This document shows, one piece after another, positions 9,291-17,866 of a DNA stretch of 64,000 bases; position 1 is the stretch's first letter, and each line of letters begins with the position of its first letter. Both the position numbers and the translations under genes were made by a program. The notes under the pieces are model-generated. The model did not search any database. It was given only the letters and a program-made list of their open reading frames with translations, and was not told the DNA's origin. The DNA is from Sphingobium sp. SCG-1 (GTDB lineage Bacteria; Pseudomonadota; Alphaproteobacteria; Sphingomonadales; Sphingomonadaceae), in NCBI RefSeq assembly GCF_002953135.1, contig NZ_CP026372.1, positions 3,459,501 to 3,523,500 of the forward strand, in the 5' to 3' direction.

Positions 9291-10951
9291 GGTTTATAAA
9301 CTCGCTCGTCCGGCATAACCACGCCCACGCCTTGCGCATAGATGTCCCATTGCGCCACCAGTTGCGCCAGCCGTTCGGGCTGCTCCTTGCTAAGGTCGTG
9401 AGTTTCGCCCGGATCTTCCGCGATGTTGAACAGGCGCCATTGGCGATCGCCGATGTCCGTGATCTTCCAATCCCCTTGCCGGATCGCGCGCGATCCGAAC
9501 AATTCGGTTCCTACGGCATCAGTTGGGAAATAGACGCGATCCGACTTGCCCGACAGATAAGCTGCCCAACTCTTGCCCCGGATTTGTTCCACAGATCGCC
9601 CTGAGAACTGGCCCTTGGGGTCGGCTATGCCGGCGAGGTCTAGAAATGTGGGCGTTACATCCATCACCGATCCGAAAATCGGCGCAATTGCCGCCTTCCG
9701 CTTGGCTCCGGCATAATGGATGAACGCGGCAGCCCGCGTTCCGCCCTCCGTCGCATAGGCTTTGTAAAGCCATGAGGGTGCGGTCGCTGCCTGTGCCCAA
9801 TTGGGGCCATATGCCACATAGGACGTAGCGTTGCCGCGGTTGGGCAGGCTGTTGTCGGAGGAAGCAATTCGCTCCTTCATCCCTTTGATCTGTGTGGTTT
9901 CAAGGTCCAAACCTTCCGCACCATTGTCCGCCGTAAACAGGACTATCGTGTTTTCATAAACGCCCTGGCGCTTTAATTCGGCAATTACGCGGCCGACATT
10001 CTGGTCCAGCCGGTCCACCATGGCGGCATAGATTTCCATGTTGCGCGCCGCGCCTTGCTTCTGTTCTGCAGTCAGGCTGGACCATTTCGCCTGATTGACT
10101 GGTTCATGCGCTGGACGAGTAGGATCAATCAACCCCAGTTCCGCCTGCCGCTTCAGCCTGGCTGCACGGAGAACTTCAAAACCGGCATCGTATCTACCCT
10201 TGTATTTGGCGATGTCCTCCTTAGGCGCTTGCAATGGCCAATGCGGCGCGGTGAAGGTCAGATAAGCGAAGAAAGGCTTCTTGCCTTCGGCACCTTTGCT
10301 CGTGTTACGTAGCTGTTCGATCAGCTTGCCTGCGAACGTATCGGAGGAATAGAAGTTGGCTGGCAAGGCATTCTGGGTCTTGCCGTCTGCGCGATACGTC
10401 GCGCCGGGCTTCGCGGGATCGGTTGTCAGGTCTGCACCGAAATGATTGTGAGCGCCCTGTAGCATGACGAAACTGTGCTGAAAGCCGCGCGCGGTCGGAT
10501 CTTGTGCGGGCGTCAGGCCAAGGTGCCACTTGCCCGACTGCAATGTGCGATAACCGTTCGCTGAGAGCAATTCCGCCAGCGAGGCGACATTGGGGCTTAG
10601 ATATCCTTCATGCCCTGGCTTGCCCTTCTGATTGGGCGCGATCAGTTCGGCCATCGTGCCGAGCCCGGCACGATGATTGTCCGTGCCGGACAGCAGCATG
10701 GAGCGTGTCGGTGAACACGTCGGCGCCGTGTGCCAACCGGTAAGGCGAAGACCCGCCAACGCAAGTGCGTCCAGATTGGGCGTCGCGATCTCGCCGCCAA
10801 ACGCGCCAAGGTCGGAAAAACCCAGGTCATCGGCCACGATCACCAGGAAGTTGGGTCGTTTGTCCGGTGCTGCCTGCGCAGGCAGAGCCACAATGCTGGC
10901 GGCCAGTGAAACGCCGAGCGCCAGCAGGCGCGTAAAGGTCGGCATCAGCAA
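9287..10951 (-). CDS. Secreted type I (formylglycine-dependent) sulfatase
   Basis: A 554-residue sulfatase with a signal peptide (LALGVSLAASIVALPAQAA), the metal-binding NFLVIVADDLGFSDLG near 34-49 and the formylglycine motif C79-S-P-T-R, which FGE would convert. SGKWHLG and the late TADNGAE metal ligands are also present. It hydrolyses sulfate esters in the periplasm. It precedes the FGE gene by a 4-bp overlap and follows a TauD-type dioxygenase, a transporter and a TonB-dependent receptor, so it probably serves sulfate scavenging. The Cys-type motif means activity depends on FGE or another maturase. Confidence 0.93.
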   Translation of the reverse strand: MLMPTFTRLLALGVSLAASIVALPAQAAPDKRPNFLVIVADDLGFSDLGAFGGEIATPNLDALALAGLRLTGWHTAPTCSPTRSMLLSGTDNHRAGLGTMAELIAPNQKGKPGHEGYLSPNVASLAELLSANGYRTLQSGKWHLGLTPAQDPTARGFQHSFVMLQGAHNHFGADLTTDPAKPGATYRADGKTQNALPANFYSSDTFAGKLIEQLRNTSKGAEGKKPFFAYLTFTAPHWPLQAPKEDIAKYKGRYDAGFEVLRAARLKRQAELGLIDPTRPAHEPVNQAKWSSLTAEQKQGAARNMEIYAAMVDRLDQNVGRVIAELKRQGVYENTIVLFTADNGAEGLDLETTQIKGMKERIASSDNSLPNRGNATSYVAYGPNWAQAATAPSWLYKAYATEGGTRAAAFIHYAGAKRKAAIAPIFGSVMDVTPTFLDLAGIADPKGQFSGRSVEQIRGKSWAAYLSGKSDRVYFPTDAVGTELFGSRAIRQGDWKITDIGDRQWRLFNIAEDPGETHDLSKEQPERLAQLVAQWDIYAQGVGVVMPDERVYKP

Positions 10952-11034
10952 AATCCTTCAGATAGAGGGAGCCGCGCCGCATGTGACGGCGCGGCTCAGT
11001 GTTAGCCGGGATGGGTTCGGGGGAGCCCCAGCTG

Positions 11035-11973
11035 TTACTCGGCAGGTTCCAGAACAGGCTGGACTTCCTGCTTGATCGTCCGGCTGCGACGGCCATCAAT
11101 TGCCACAGGCACTTCGCCCGCAATGGTCGCCCGACGCAATGTCCGGCGCTGCAACCCGAAATCGGCGACAGCGCGATGCTGCGTGGCGCGGTTGTCCCAG
11201 ATCGCCACGTCGCCCGCGCGCCAGCGCCAACGAACCGTGTTCTCCGGCAGCGTAATGTGATCCTGCAATATCCCGAACAACCGCTGCGAATCCGCCGAGT
11301 TGAGGCCAACGAAGTTCTTAACGAAATGGCCGACCAGCAACGACCGCTCACCGGTTTCAGGGTGAATGCGCACGACTGGATGTTCGGTTTCGTAAACGGT
11401 GGAGGCAAAGATCTTGCTATATTCCTCCGCACGCTTGGCATCTTTCGTTCCAAGTGCTGCCGCATAATCATATTTGTTGCTGTGAACCGCCCACAGGCCA
11501 TCGACGAGCGTCTTGAGAGCCTCCGGCAATCCTTCATAGGCACTGGCGCCATTCGCCCAAAGCGTGTCGCCGCCTGCCGCCGGGATGGTGATCGCGCGCA
11601 GGATCGACGCCTCTGGATAGGCATCGACGAAAGTGACATCCGTGTGCCAGCTCGACGCCGCATAGCCTTCCTTCGAGTCCAGTTCGAGCAAGTAACGCGA
11701 CCCATCGGCTACCGGCACCGTTGGATGCGCCACCGGCTTCCCGAGCAATCCCGCAAAAGCTTCGTGGTGTGCGTCATCCAGTTCGGTCTGATCGCGGAAG
11801 AACAGCACCTTGTGACGAGCAAGCGCCGTGCGGATGGCGGCAATGGTGTTGCTGTCCAGTTCGCCTGACAGGGCCACGCCACGTACCTCCGCGCCGATCC
11901 GTCCGGCTACGGGCGCTATGTCGAGGGGGCTGGATGGATCGGCGGCATTGATGAACGTTTCAATAGCAGTCAT
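11035..11973 (-). CDS. TauD/TfdA-family 2-oxoglutarate dioxygenase, AtsK-like
   Basis: A 312-residue Fe(II)/2-oxoglutarate oxygenase. The iron ligands are H110 and D112 (SSWHTDVTF) and H266 (WDNRATQHRAV), followed by arginines (QRRTLRR) for the 2-oxoglutarate carboxylate. Family members such as TauD and the alkylsulfatase AtsK release sulfite or sulfate from organosulfur compounds with loss of an aldehyde. Next to a sulfatase, an alkyl-sulfate-cleaving role is more likely than herbicide or taurine cleavage, but that is inferred from context. It lies 83 bp upstream of the sulfatase on the same strand. Confidence 0.92.
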   Translation of the reverse strand: MTAIETFINAADPSSPLDIAPVAGRIGAEVRGVALSGELDSNTIAAIRTALARHKVLFFRDQTELDDAHHEAFAGLLGKPVAHPTVPVADGSRYLLELDSKEGYAASSWHTDVTFVDAYPEASILRAITIPAAGGDTLWANGASAYEGLPEALKTLVDGLWAVHSNKYDYAAALGTKDAKRAEEYSKIFASTVYETEHPVVRIHPETGERSLLVGHFVKNFVGLNSADSQRLFGILQDHITLPENTVRWRWRAGDVAIWDNRATQHRAVADFGLQRRTLRRATIAGEVPVAIDGRRSRTIKQEVQPVLEPAE

Positions 11974-12054
11974 GTGTAATCTCCTTAAGTTATCAGTCGT
12001 CTTTAGCGTGGAGGCGTCGCGGCGGATCGGTCTGATGAGCCATTTGCGAGCGGC

Positions 12055-13470
12055 TTATTCGGCTGGAGCAAGCGCGGAATCGCGCGCTGCCAGAGTTTGT
12101 CGGACCTTCTCGTGGCTCGCCTGGTCGAGTGGGAAGCCATAGACCAATGCGGCAGAGACGGCGTGCGCCAGCGCCGGCCCCAGGGCAAAGACCAGCAGCA
12201 GGCCATGCAACGCTTCCGGGCTGTTTGCTGTCTTCGGATCAAAGCCGAGCCATGCCACCAGCGGCAACGCTACACCCACCGCAATTGCCATTCCCGCCTT
12301 TATCGACAGGCTGAAGGCAGAGAAGAACAATGCGGTGCGGTCATGCCCCGTCTCAAGCCTGTGCCGGTCGGCAACGTCCGCGACCATCGAACGCAGCATC
12401 AGATTGCCCGAACCCTGTGCAAAACCCTGTGCGATAGTGAGGGCCAGCAGGAGCGGGAGATTACCGGGAACCACCAGCAGCAGGCCCAGATTGATCGCAA
12501 CCTGGATCACTTCCCCGGTGAACGCAGCGCGATGCTTGCCGATACGATAGCCGATTTGCGCCCAGATCGGGCCGGCGGCGATGCCGAATACGAATTGCAG
12601 CAGGAACAAGCCGCTGGCCCACTGCGGTAGCCCCATATAGAAAGTGACGAAGAATACGATGAGGGCGCTGCGAATCCCCTGCCCGGTCGTCACAGCCAAG
12701 TCCGACGCCAGCACCCGGAGCAGTAACTTGTCGTTGAACACCAGGGCGACGGCGCGGGGCGTAGACAGTCGAACAACGGGTTGATCGGGCGCCGACGCTT
12801 TGGGAAAGGCACTCAAGGCAATCGGCAATGCCACGATGAGGCTGACGAGCACGACCGAACCCATTGCGGCAAGCTTGAGCGCACCATCTTGAGGCCGGAC
12901 CTGATCGATGATGGTCGGGAGCACCAGAACCAGCAGCAGAGCGGCGGACCCGGCGACAGTCTGATAGGTAACGATCCGCGTACGTTCGTGGTATCTGCCC
13001 GATATTTCCCCCGACCAGGCGAGGTACGGGATCTGGAGCATCGACCAACCAAGGTACATCGCGAACAGGGATGCCGCGAGGTAGAGCGGCGTGACGCCCA
13101 GCATCGGAAAGAACAGCGCCGTAGCCGCTAGTCCGAAAACGATGCCCCCGGCAACGATCCATGGTCGTCGCCTTCCGAAACGGCTGCGCGTACGGTCGCT
13201 GAAGGTGCCGATAAGCGGATCTGCTACAGCCCCCCAGACACGCTCGGCTAAGAATATCGCCCCGATCGTTGCAAGGGAAAGTCCAAAATGCTGCGCGTAG
13301 ATGGCGGGCAAATAGACCGCTAACGGCATCTGCGCGGCGTAGATCGGCACCGCCAAAGAAGCGAAGCCTGCGAGCCGCCATCCGTTCAGCCCCTGCGGTT
13401 TGTCTTTTCGTACGGCAACGCGCGAGTGGATCGGTTGCAGCAGAATATGTCGGGGGTAATGCGTTGCCAT
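12055..13470 (-). CDS. GPH-type MFS sugar/cation symporter
   Basis: A 471-residue membrane protein with about 12 hydrophobic segments. It carries the glycoside-pentoside-hexuronide signature DPLIGTFSDRTRSRFGRRRPWI in the loop after the second helix. The family imports glycosides or sugar acids with a cation. Encoded between the TonB-dependent receptor (10-bp gap) and the dioxygenase, it is the obvious inner-membrane step for a sulfated or desulfated substrate. The first 25 residues are soluble and the start may lie further in. Confidence 0.88.
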   Translation of the reverse strand: MATHYPRHILLQPIHSRVAVRKDKPQGLNGWRLAGFASLAVPIYAAQMPLAVYLPAIYAQHFGLSLATIGAIFLAERVWGAVADPLIGTFSDRTRSRFGRRRPWIVAGGIVFGLAATALFFPMLGVTPLYLAASLFAMYLGWSMLQIPYLAWSGEISGRYHERTRIVTYQTVAGSAALLLVLVLPTIIDQVRPQDGALKLAAMGSVVLVSLIVALPIALSAFPKASAPDQPVVRLSTPRAVALVFNDKLLLRVLASDLAVTTGQGIRSALIVFFVTFYMGLPQWASGLFLLQFVFGIAAGPIWAQIGYRIGKHRAAFTGEVIQVAINLGLLLVVPGNLPLLLALTIAQGFAQGSGNLMLRSMVADVADRHRLETGHDRTALFFSAFSLSIKAGMAIAVGVALPLVAWLGFDPKTANSPEALHGLLLVFALGPALAHAVSAALVYGFPLDQASHEKVRQTLAARDSALAPAE

Positions 13471-13480
13471 GTCCAGAACC

Positions 13481-15886
13481 TCACAATTGGGTGCGAAGAG
13501 TGACGCCGATCGTGCGCGGATCGCCGATCTGCCCGGTGATTAGGCCGGTGTTGGCGGGACTGAGGGTGACGAAATAGTTTTCATCCGTCAGGTTGCGCGC
13601 CCAAACCGACACGTCCCAAAGACGGTCCTCAGACCGCAGGCCGATCCGGGCATTCAACAGACCATATCCGGGTGCGAGCGAGTAACGGCTGTTGCTGACA
13701 GCCGTGTAGATCGAGGAGCGATGCGAGAAATCCGCATGCGCATAGACTTCGATTCCGCGACTATCCCATTGGCCCAATGGCTGTGCAACGTCGGCGCCGA
13801 GCGTCCATGTGAATTTCGGCACGCCGGAAAGCCGCTCCCCACTCAGGTCCTGAAGCGACCCGAGGTTTAGGTTCTCGACACCCTGTTGTGCGTTGCGGTA
13901 GTCGCGGTAAGTCGCGTCGACATACGCGCCGGACGCGGAGAAGCTGATGAGTTCCGTCGGCGCATAAGAGAGATCCGCTTCAACACCACGGGAACGCACT
14001 TTCCCGGCATTGGCGATATACTGGCGATACGAAACGGTGTTGGCGACCTGCTCTGTAATGGCAGTCTGGTAATCGGTAACCTCGGTCCAATAGCCTGCGA
14101 CGTTGAACGTCGCCTTCTTGTCCAGGAACTGGGTTTTCGCACCCAATTCGAAGTGGTTGACCGTCTCGGGCTTTACGTTGGGATTGACGCCGACCGGTAT
14201 GACCGAAAGATTGAGCCCGCCTGATTTCCCGCCACGCGAGTATGTCGCATAGACCAGCGCATCGGGCGTCACCTTGTAGGAAAGGTTGATCAGCCCCGAC
14301 ACATTTGCGTCGTCGAACGCGGTGGTGAATGAGGTCACGGGGCCAAACTGGTTTCGCAGTGCCTGCGCCGTGGCCTGTTCGGCAGGCGAAAGCGTCGACA
14401 GATCCGCGCCGGACGCGACGTGTTGTTCGAACACGCCCTTTTTCTTTTCATAGGTATAGCGCAGGCCCGCAGTTACTTTCAGCGCATCGCTGGCATTCCA
14501 CGTCAGTTGGCCGAAGGCGGCGTAACTTTTCGTTGTCGGCTCCGAATAGCTTTCGACGCCATAGCCCGCGATCGCGGCATTGCGGACGTTTGCTGCCACG
14601 GCGGGCACGTTGTACAGCGGCGCATCCGCCCCGAACTCTGTCGCGCCATATCCGCGTATCGTCTGCCAGAAATAATAAAGCCCCGCGACATAGTCGATCG
14701 CCCGCTCGCCTGTAGAGGCGACACGCAGTTCCTGGCTGAACTGACGCTGGCGATTAGCCTGCTGCGCCTTGGTGAGGACAGAAAGCCCCAGGGCATCGCT
14801 GTCGTTCGCCGGATCCCAATCCCACCAGCGATAAGCCGTGATAGAGGTAAGCGCGGCACTGCCCAGATCCCAGTCGACTTGCCCGGACGCGCCATAACCG
14901 CGCATGTTCGCCTGATAGTGAGAGTTGGCGTCCGTCTTGCGCGCGAATGAATCGAACGGCAGCGGCGTGTAACCTGCGCGCGCAACCCGCTGTTCGAACG
15001 TGTTCGGCAAGGCCGCCCCATTGTCATACTGGCTGTAGCTGCCGACCAGCAAATTCACGCAGCAATTGAGTGTTTGTTTGGAAAAATCGCCGATCAGCTT
15101 GACGGATAACGTGTCGGTCGGCTTCGCCAGAAGCTGGCCTCTGACACTGAAGTTGTCATAATCGGACGCTTTTTTCCCCGTCCTAACATTGTCGATGAAG
15201 CCGTCGCGGTGCGTGTCCGCTATGCTGATCCGGGCAGCAAGCTTGTCGGCGATGATAGGCCCCGAGAGTGACCCTCGCACTTGATGATAGCCGTAATCGC
15301 CAACAGACGCCTCGCCCGAAAATTCGGTTTCGAAGCTGGGCGCGCGGCTGGTTATATTGATGGCGCCAGCGGTCGTGTTCTTGCCGAACAACGTGCCCTG
15401 CGGCCCTCGCAATATTTCGATCTGCTGAAGATCGACGAGATCGAACTGCGACTGTCCAACCCGACCGTAATGGACATTGTCGACATAGACGCCGACGCCA
15501 TTCTCCAGACCGTCATTGGTCAAGGAGACATTGCTGCCCAGTCCGCGGATGTTGATATTGGTGTTGCGCGGATTGTAGCTGAATATTTGTAGGCTCGGCA
15601 CAAGCTGCTGCGTCTGACCAAGCGAGAAATTTCCGGTCGCCGCGAGTTGCTCCGCCCCGACGACGCTCAATGCGATCGGCACGTCCTGCGCGCTTTCGTC
15701 GCGACGGCGCGCCGTTACGATGATTTCCGCACCCGCATCATCGGCCGCTATTTCGGCTGAAGCGTCTACTGGTGCGAGAGGTTGCGCAAGCGTTGTTTGA
15801 GGAAAGTTAATTGCTGTCAAAGCTACGCCCGCCAGCAGTGCACGACGCACCCCAAAATGCTGGAGGCGGCTGGAATTGAAGATCAT
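13481..15886 (-). CDS. TonB-dependent outer-membrane receptor
   Basis: An 801-residue receptor with a signal peptide, a TonB box near AEIIVTARRR, a plug domain (QQIEILRGPQGTLFGKNTTAGAI) and a 22-strand-type barrel ending in aromatic/hydrophobic TLRTQL. It imports a substrate across the outer membrane, powered by TonB-ExbB-ExbD (a set is encoded at 47.4-49.9 kb). It heads the sulfate-ester locus and is followed 10 bp later by the symporter. The family resembles the iron-complex and xenobiotic receptors abundant in sphingomonads, and the substrate is inferred only from its neighbours. Confidence 0.94.
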   Translation of the reverse strand: MIFNSSRLQHFGVRRALLAGVALTAINFPQTTLAQPLAPVDASAEIAADDAGAEIIVTARRRDESAQDVPIALSVVGAEQLAATGNFSLGQTQQLVPSLQIFSYNPRNTNINIRGLGSNVSLTNDGLENGVGVYVDNVHYGRVGQSQFDLVDLQQIEILRGPQGTLFGKNTTAGAINITSRAPSFETEFSGEASVGDYGYHQVRGSLSGPIIADKLAARISIADTHRDGFIDNVRTGKKASDYDNFSVRGQLLAKPTDTLSVKLIGDFSKQTLNCCVNLLVGSYSQYDNGAALPNTFEQRVARAGYTPLPFDSFARKTDANSHYQANMRGYGASGQVDWDLGSAALTSITAYRWWDWDPANDSDALGLSVLTKAQQANRQRQFSQELRVASTGERAIDYVAGLYYFWQTIRGYGATEFGADAPLYNVPAVAANVRNAAIAGYGVESYSEPTTKSYAAFGQLTWNASDALKVTAGLRYTYEKKKGVFEQHVASGADLSTLSPAEQATAQALRNQFGPVTSFTTAFDDANVSGLINLSYKVTPDALVYATYSRGGKSGGLNLSVIPVGVNPNVKPETVNHFELGAKTQFLDKKATFNVAGYWTEVTDYQTAITEQVANTVSYRQYIANAGKVRSRGVEADLSYAPTELISFSASGAYVDATYRDYRNAQQGVENLNLGSLQDLSGERLSGVPKFTWTLGADVAQPLGQWDSRGIEVYAHADFSHRSSIYTAVSNSRYSLAPGYGLLNARIGLRSEDRLWDVSVWARNLTDENYFVTLSPANTGLITGQIGDPRTIGVTLRTQL

Positions 15887-15908
15887 ATTTTGTCCCTGTT
15901 ATGTAGGA

Positions 15909-16067
15909 TTATTGTGGTGAGCCGCGCGGTGGCAAAGGCGGCGACGGCGACCGAAACCGGCGGTCGTTATTGATGATGGCGCTGCCGAAAATGGCGGCGG
16001 CTGCCTGAAGCGTAGAGGCAGACGGCGTGCGATTTGACACAGTTGGCCGACGAAATTGGGCGGGCAT
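15909..16067 (-). CDS. Possible 52-aa leader peptide ahead of the receptor
   Basis: An ATG at 16067 follows a strong ribosome-binding site (GGAAAGGA, 7 bases before the start). It opens a 52-codon frame (MPAQFRRPTVSNRTPSAS...) that stops 22 bp before the receptor start. The peptide has a small alanine-rich hydrophobic patch (TLQAAAAIFGSAI) and a basic, proline-rich end. It could be a translated small gene or a leader that couples translation into the receptor. No function is recognised. Confidence 0.45.
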   Translation of the reverse strand: MPAQFRRPTVSNRTPSASTLQAAAAIFGSAIINNDRRFRSPSPPLPPRGSPQ

Positions 16068-16272
16068 GGGATATCCTTTCCCGCGCAATGAAGCGCGGTG
16101 GCACGGACACGACATCATCCTCATCAGCGCATGGGCGAGGAGAACGGCCGCTATGTTGGAAGTGCTATGCGTCGCGTCCGGGCGTCAGCCGCAGGGCGTC
16201 GCAATCCCGCAACGATCAGGATGAAGAGTGGTAAGAGCGCATCGTTTCAACCCCATAACTTAGAGGGGGGAA

Positions 16273-16305
16273 CACGATCCCTGGCGTGGACGCCCTGGCA
16301 CCGTG
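16273..16305 (-). promoter_or_regulatory. Second leader hairpin downstream of the SAM-II-like element
   Basis: Just after the aptamer-like element the minus strand can form CACGGT (16305-16300) with ATCGTG (16278-16273). Within it is a perfect GGCGT-CC-ACGCC hairpin (16294-16283). No T run follows, so it is not an intrinsic terminator. It could be an expression-platform helix or part of a larger fold. Confidence 0.35.
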
Positions 16306-16360
16306 CGCTTTAGCCGTTGGTAACGCGGAGCAAGCTGCATCCCGATCAAAAGCCGCGGGT
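16300..16360 (-). ncRNA. Structured leader element resembling a SAM-II riboswitch
   Basis: On the minus strand a 5-bp stem CGCGG (16357-16353) / CCGCG (16328-16324) encloses a loop containing GCTTGC (16335-16330). It is followed by GTTA, CAA and then GCTAAAG (16314-16308). The order stem, GCTTGC, closing strand, GTTA...CAA...GCTAAA is that of the alphaproteobacterial SAM-II (metA) aptamer as I remember it. The pseudoknot pairing here is weak (TTG/CAA plus bulged pairs) and the conserved A-rich stretch is altered. It lies about 410 bases before the receptor of a sulfur-scavenging operon. Treat as a candidate only. Confidence 0.3.
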
Positions 16361-16411
16361 CTGATGCCGACGGTAACGTCGAAGGGAACGACCAATCCCT
16401 TCAGAAGGCAT

Positions 16412-16468
16412 TCTCTATTTAGTGAATAGAGATATCAGTGTCACACAAGCTTTGCTTGTATCGTGACA
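16412..16468. promoter_or_regulatory. Two adjacent inverted repeats, operator candidates
   Basis: TCTCTATT-TAGTG-AATAGAGA (16412-16432) is a perfect 8-bp palindrome. Seven bases later TGTCAC-ACAAGC-TTT-GCTTGT-ATC-GTGACA (16439-16468) forms a nested 12-bp inverted repeat. They lie between the end of the anti-sigma gene and the leader of the receptor operon. Neither is followed by a T run on either strand, which favours protein-binding sites over terminators. A/T content here is well above the surroundings. Confidence 0.5.
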
Positions 16469-16561
16469 ATCTGAACTGTTGCTCCCTGACGCCGGATGGA
16501 ATGTACCTGATGAACAGCAGATCCTTTTGAGCGGGATAGACCGCGTTCTATCCCGTCACCC

Positions 16562-17269
16562 TTAGCGCCAGCCATTTGCTCGCGCCGCATTTTCACCTGT
16601 TGCGTTCATAGGCTCTCCCGCCATGAGCGCCTCGACAGTTTCCGACAAGCGAGCGTCAGCGGAAGAAGCCTGACGATAGGGAGTGGTTTGCGAAGCTCCA
16701 GGTATCGCTTGCTCTATCCGCCAATCCTCGTCCGCACGACAGGCGACACCAGATACCGCCGCACTATCGAAACTGCGGCACCAGCTGCCGTCTTTGGCGC
16801 GAAAAGTAAGGCCGATCCGCACGACCGCAGTTGCATCCTGGGCGGAAGCAAGCTGGGTGTCGAGAGCATGGGCGAGACCGCCCCGCGCTACCATCATATC
16901 CTTCTTGATCGCCAGAGGACCAGCCTCATCCGCCCATTGTCGCCCGGCCATCAGCCCCAGCAGCAAGCCGGCTGCAACTGCCGCAATGCTCGTCCAGCTC
17001 CGCCATACCGGGCGTCGCTCCTTCACTTCCCGCGCTTGCGCAATGTCGCTGACGCCGCTCTGCAATAGGATGGCGAAGCGATCCGGAACAATCTCATTTG
17101 CGAGAGGGGCGTAATGCGCCGCCAACGTTGTCCGCAGCTTCTGGTGGGCCGCAAGTTGCTTCGCCAGCGCGGGATCTTCGGCCAGCGCGCGCTCGACCCG
17201 GCGGCGGTTGATGTCGTCCAGTTCGCCATCGGCATAGGCGACCAGCATTTCCTCGGTGACACCCGTCAT
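16562..17269 (-). CDS. Membrane anti-sigma factor
   Basis: A 235-residue protein starting with the anti-sigma signature MLVAYADGELD and a helical N-terminal domain (to about 85). One transmembrane helix (about 92-109, SIAAVAAGLLLGLMAG) and a periplasmic domain with two cysteines follow. It overlaps the sigma gene by 4 bp (ATGA), so the two are co-translated. It should hold the sigma factor at the inner membrane until an envelope signal arrives. The zinc-binding H-x3-C-x2-C of ZAS-type anti-sigmas is absent. Confidence 0.88.
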   Translation of the reverse strand: MTGVTEEMLVAYADGELDDINRRRVERALAEDPALAKQLAAHQKLRTTLAAHYAPLANEIVPDRFAILLQSGVSDIAQAREVKERRPVWRSWTSIAAVAAGLLLGLMAGRQWADEAGPLAIKKDMMVARGGLAHALDTQLASAQDATAVVRIGLTFRAKDGSWCRSFDSAAVSGVACRADEDWRIEQAIPGASQTTPYRQASSADARLSETVEALMAGEPMNATGENAARANGWR

Positions 17270-17754
17270 GCCGCTTCCTCCATCATGCCGATCAATGCGC
17301 TGCGCCCCCGTACCAACCGTGACGTCAATGTACCTATCGGAACGTCCAGAGCCTCCGCTGCTTCCTTGTAGGAAAGCCCCTCGACCAGCACCAGCGACAC
17401 GGCTTCGCGCTGTTCTGGCGGAAGCTGATCCATCGCACGCGCAACGTCAGACAGTTCAACGGCCACCTCAATGTCCCGGTCGCCCGCATGGCCGATCTGC
17501 GCGCCCGCTTCTTCAGGCGCAAAGGTCTTGGCCGCACGCTGGCGTGAACGGGCTTCGTCTATCCACAGGTTTCGCATGATCCGATACATCCAGCTATCTA
17601 GCCTCGTCCCATCCTGCCATTGGCCGCGCGAACGCAGCGCGCGCTCTATTGCTGCCTGGCACAGATCGTCGCCATCCGCCGCATTACGCGACAGGCTGGC
17701 AGCGAAGCGGCGTAAGCGCGGCACCAGAGCCAGCAATTCGCTTTCAAACGCCAT
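17266..17754 (-). CDS. ECF sigma factor
   Basis: A 162-residue group IV sigma factor. Region 2 is around 8-70 (DDLCQAAIERALRSR, SWMYRIMRNLWIDEAR). Region 4 is around 105-155 (LPPEQREAVSLVLVEGLSYKEAAEALDVPIGTLTSRLVRGR). It redirects RNA polymerase to a small regulon under control of the overlapping anti-sigma. It is divergent from the subtilase gene with a 112-bp gap, so both could be read from an autoregulated intergenic promoter pair. Confidence 0.93.
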   Translation of the reverse strand: MAFESELLALVPRLRRFAASLSRNAADGDDLCQAAIERALRSRGQWQDGTRLDSWMYRIMRNLWIDEARSRQRAAKTFAPEEAGAQIGHAGDRDIEVAVELSDVARAMDQLPPEQREAVSLVLVEGLSYKEAAEALDVPIGTLTSRLVRGRSALIGMMEEAA

Positions 17755-17866
17755 CGGGAACTCCGGCTATTGTTGTCGTGGATGAAACGGTCGAGCGCGT
17801 ACGTTTAATCCCTGAACTCCTGAAATTTGCTATGCCTGATGATCGGCGCTCAAGGATACATGCAAT

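Noticed and set aside
14420..14950. Plus-strand frame inside the receptor gene
   Set aside because: The receptor on the other strand has intact TonB-receptor motifs throughout; this frame has no start signal or family features.
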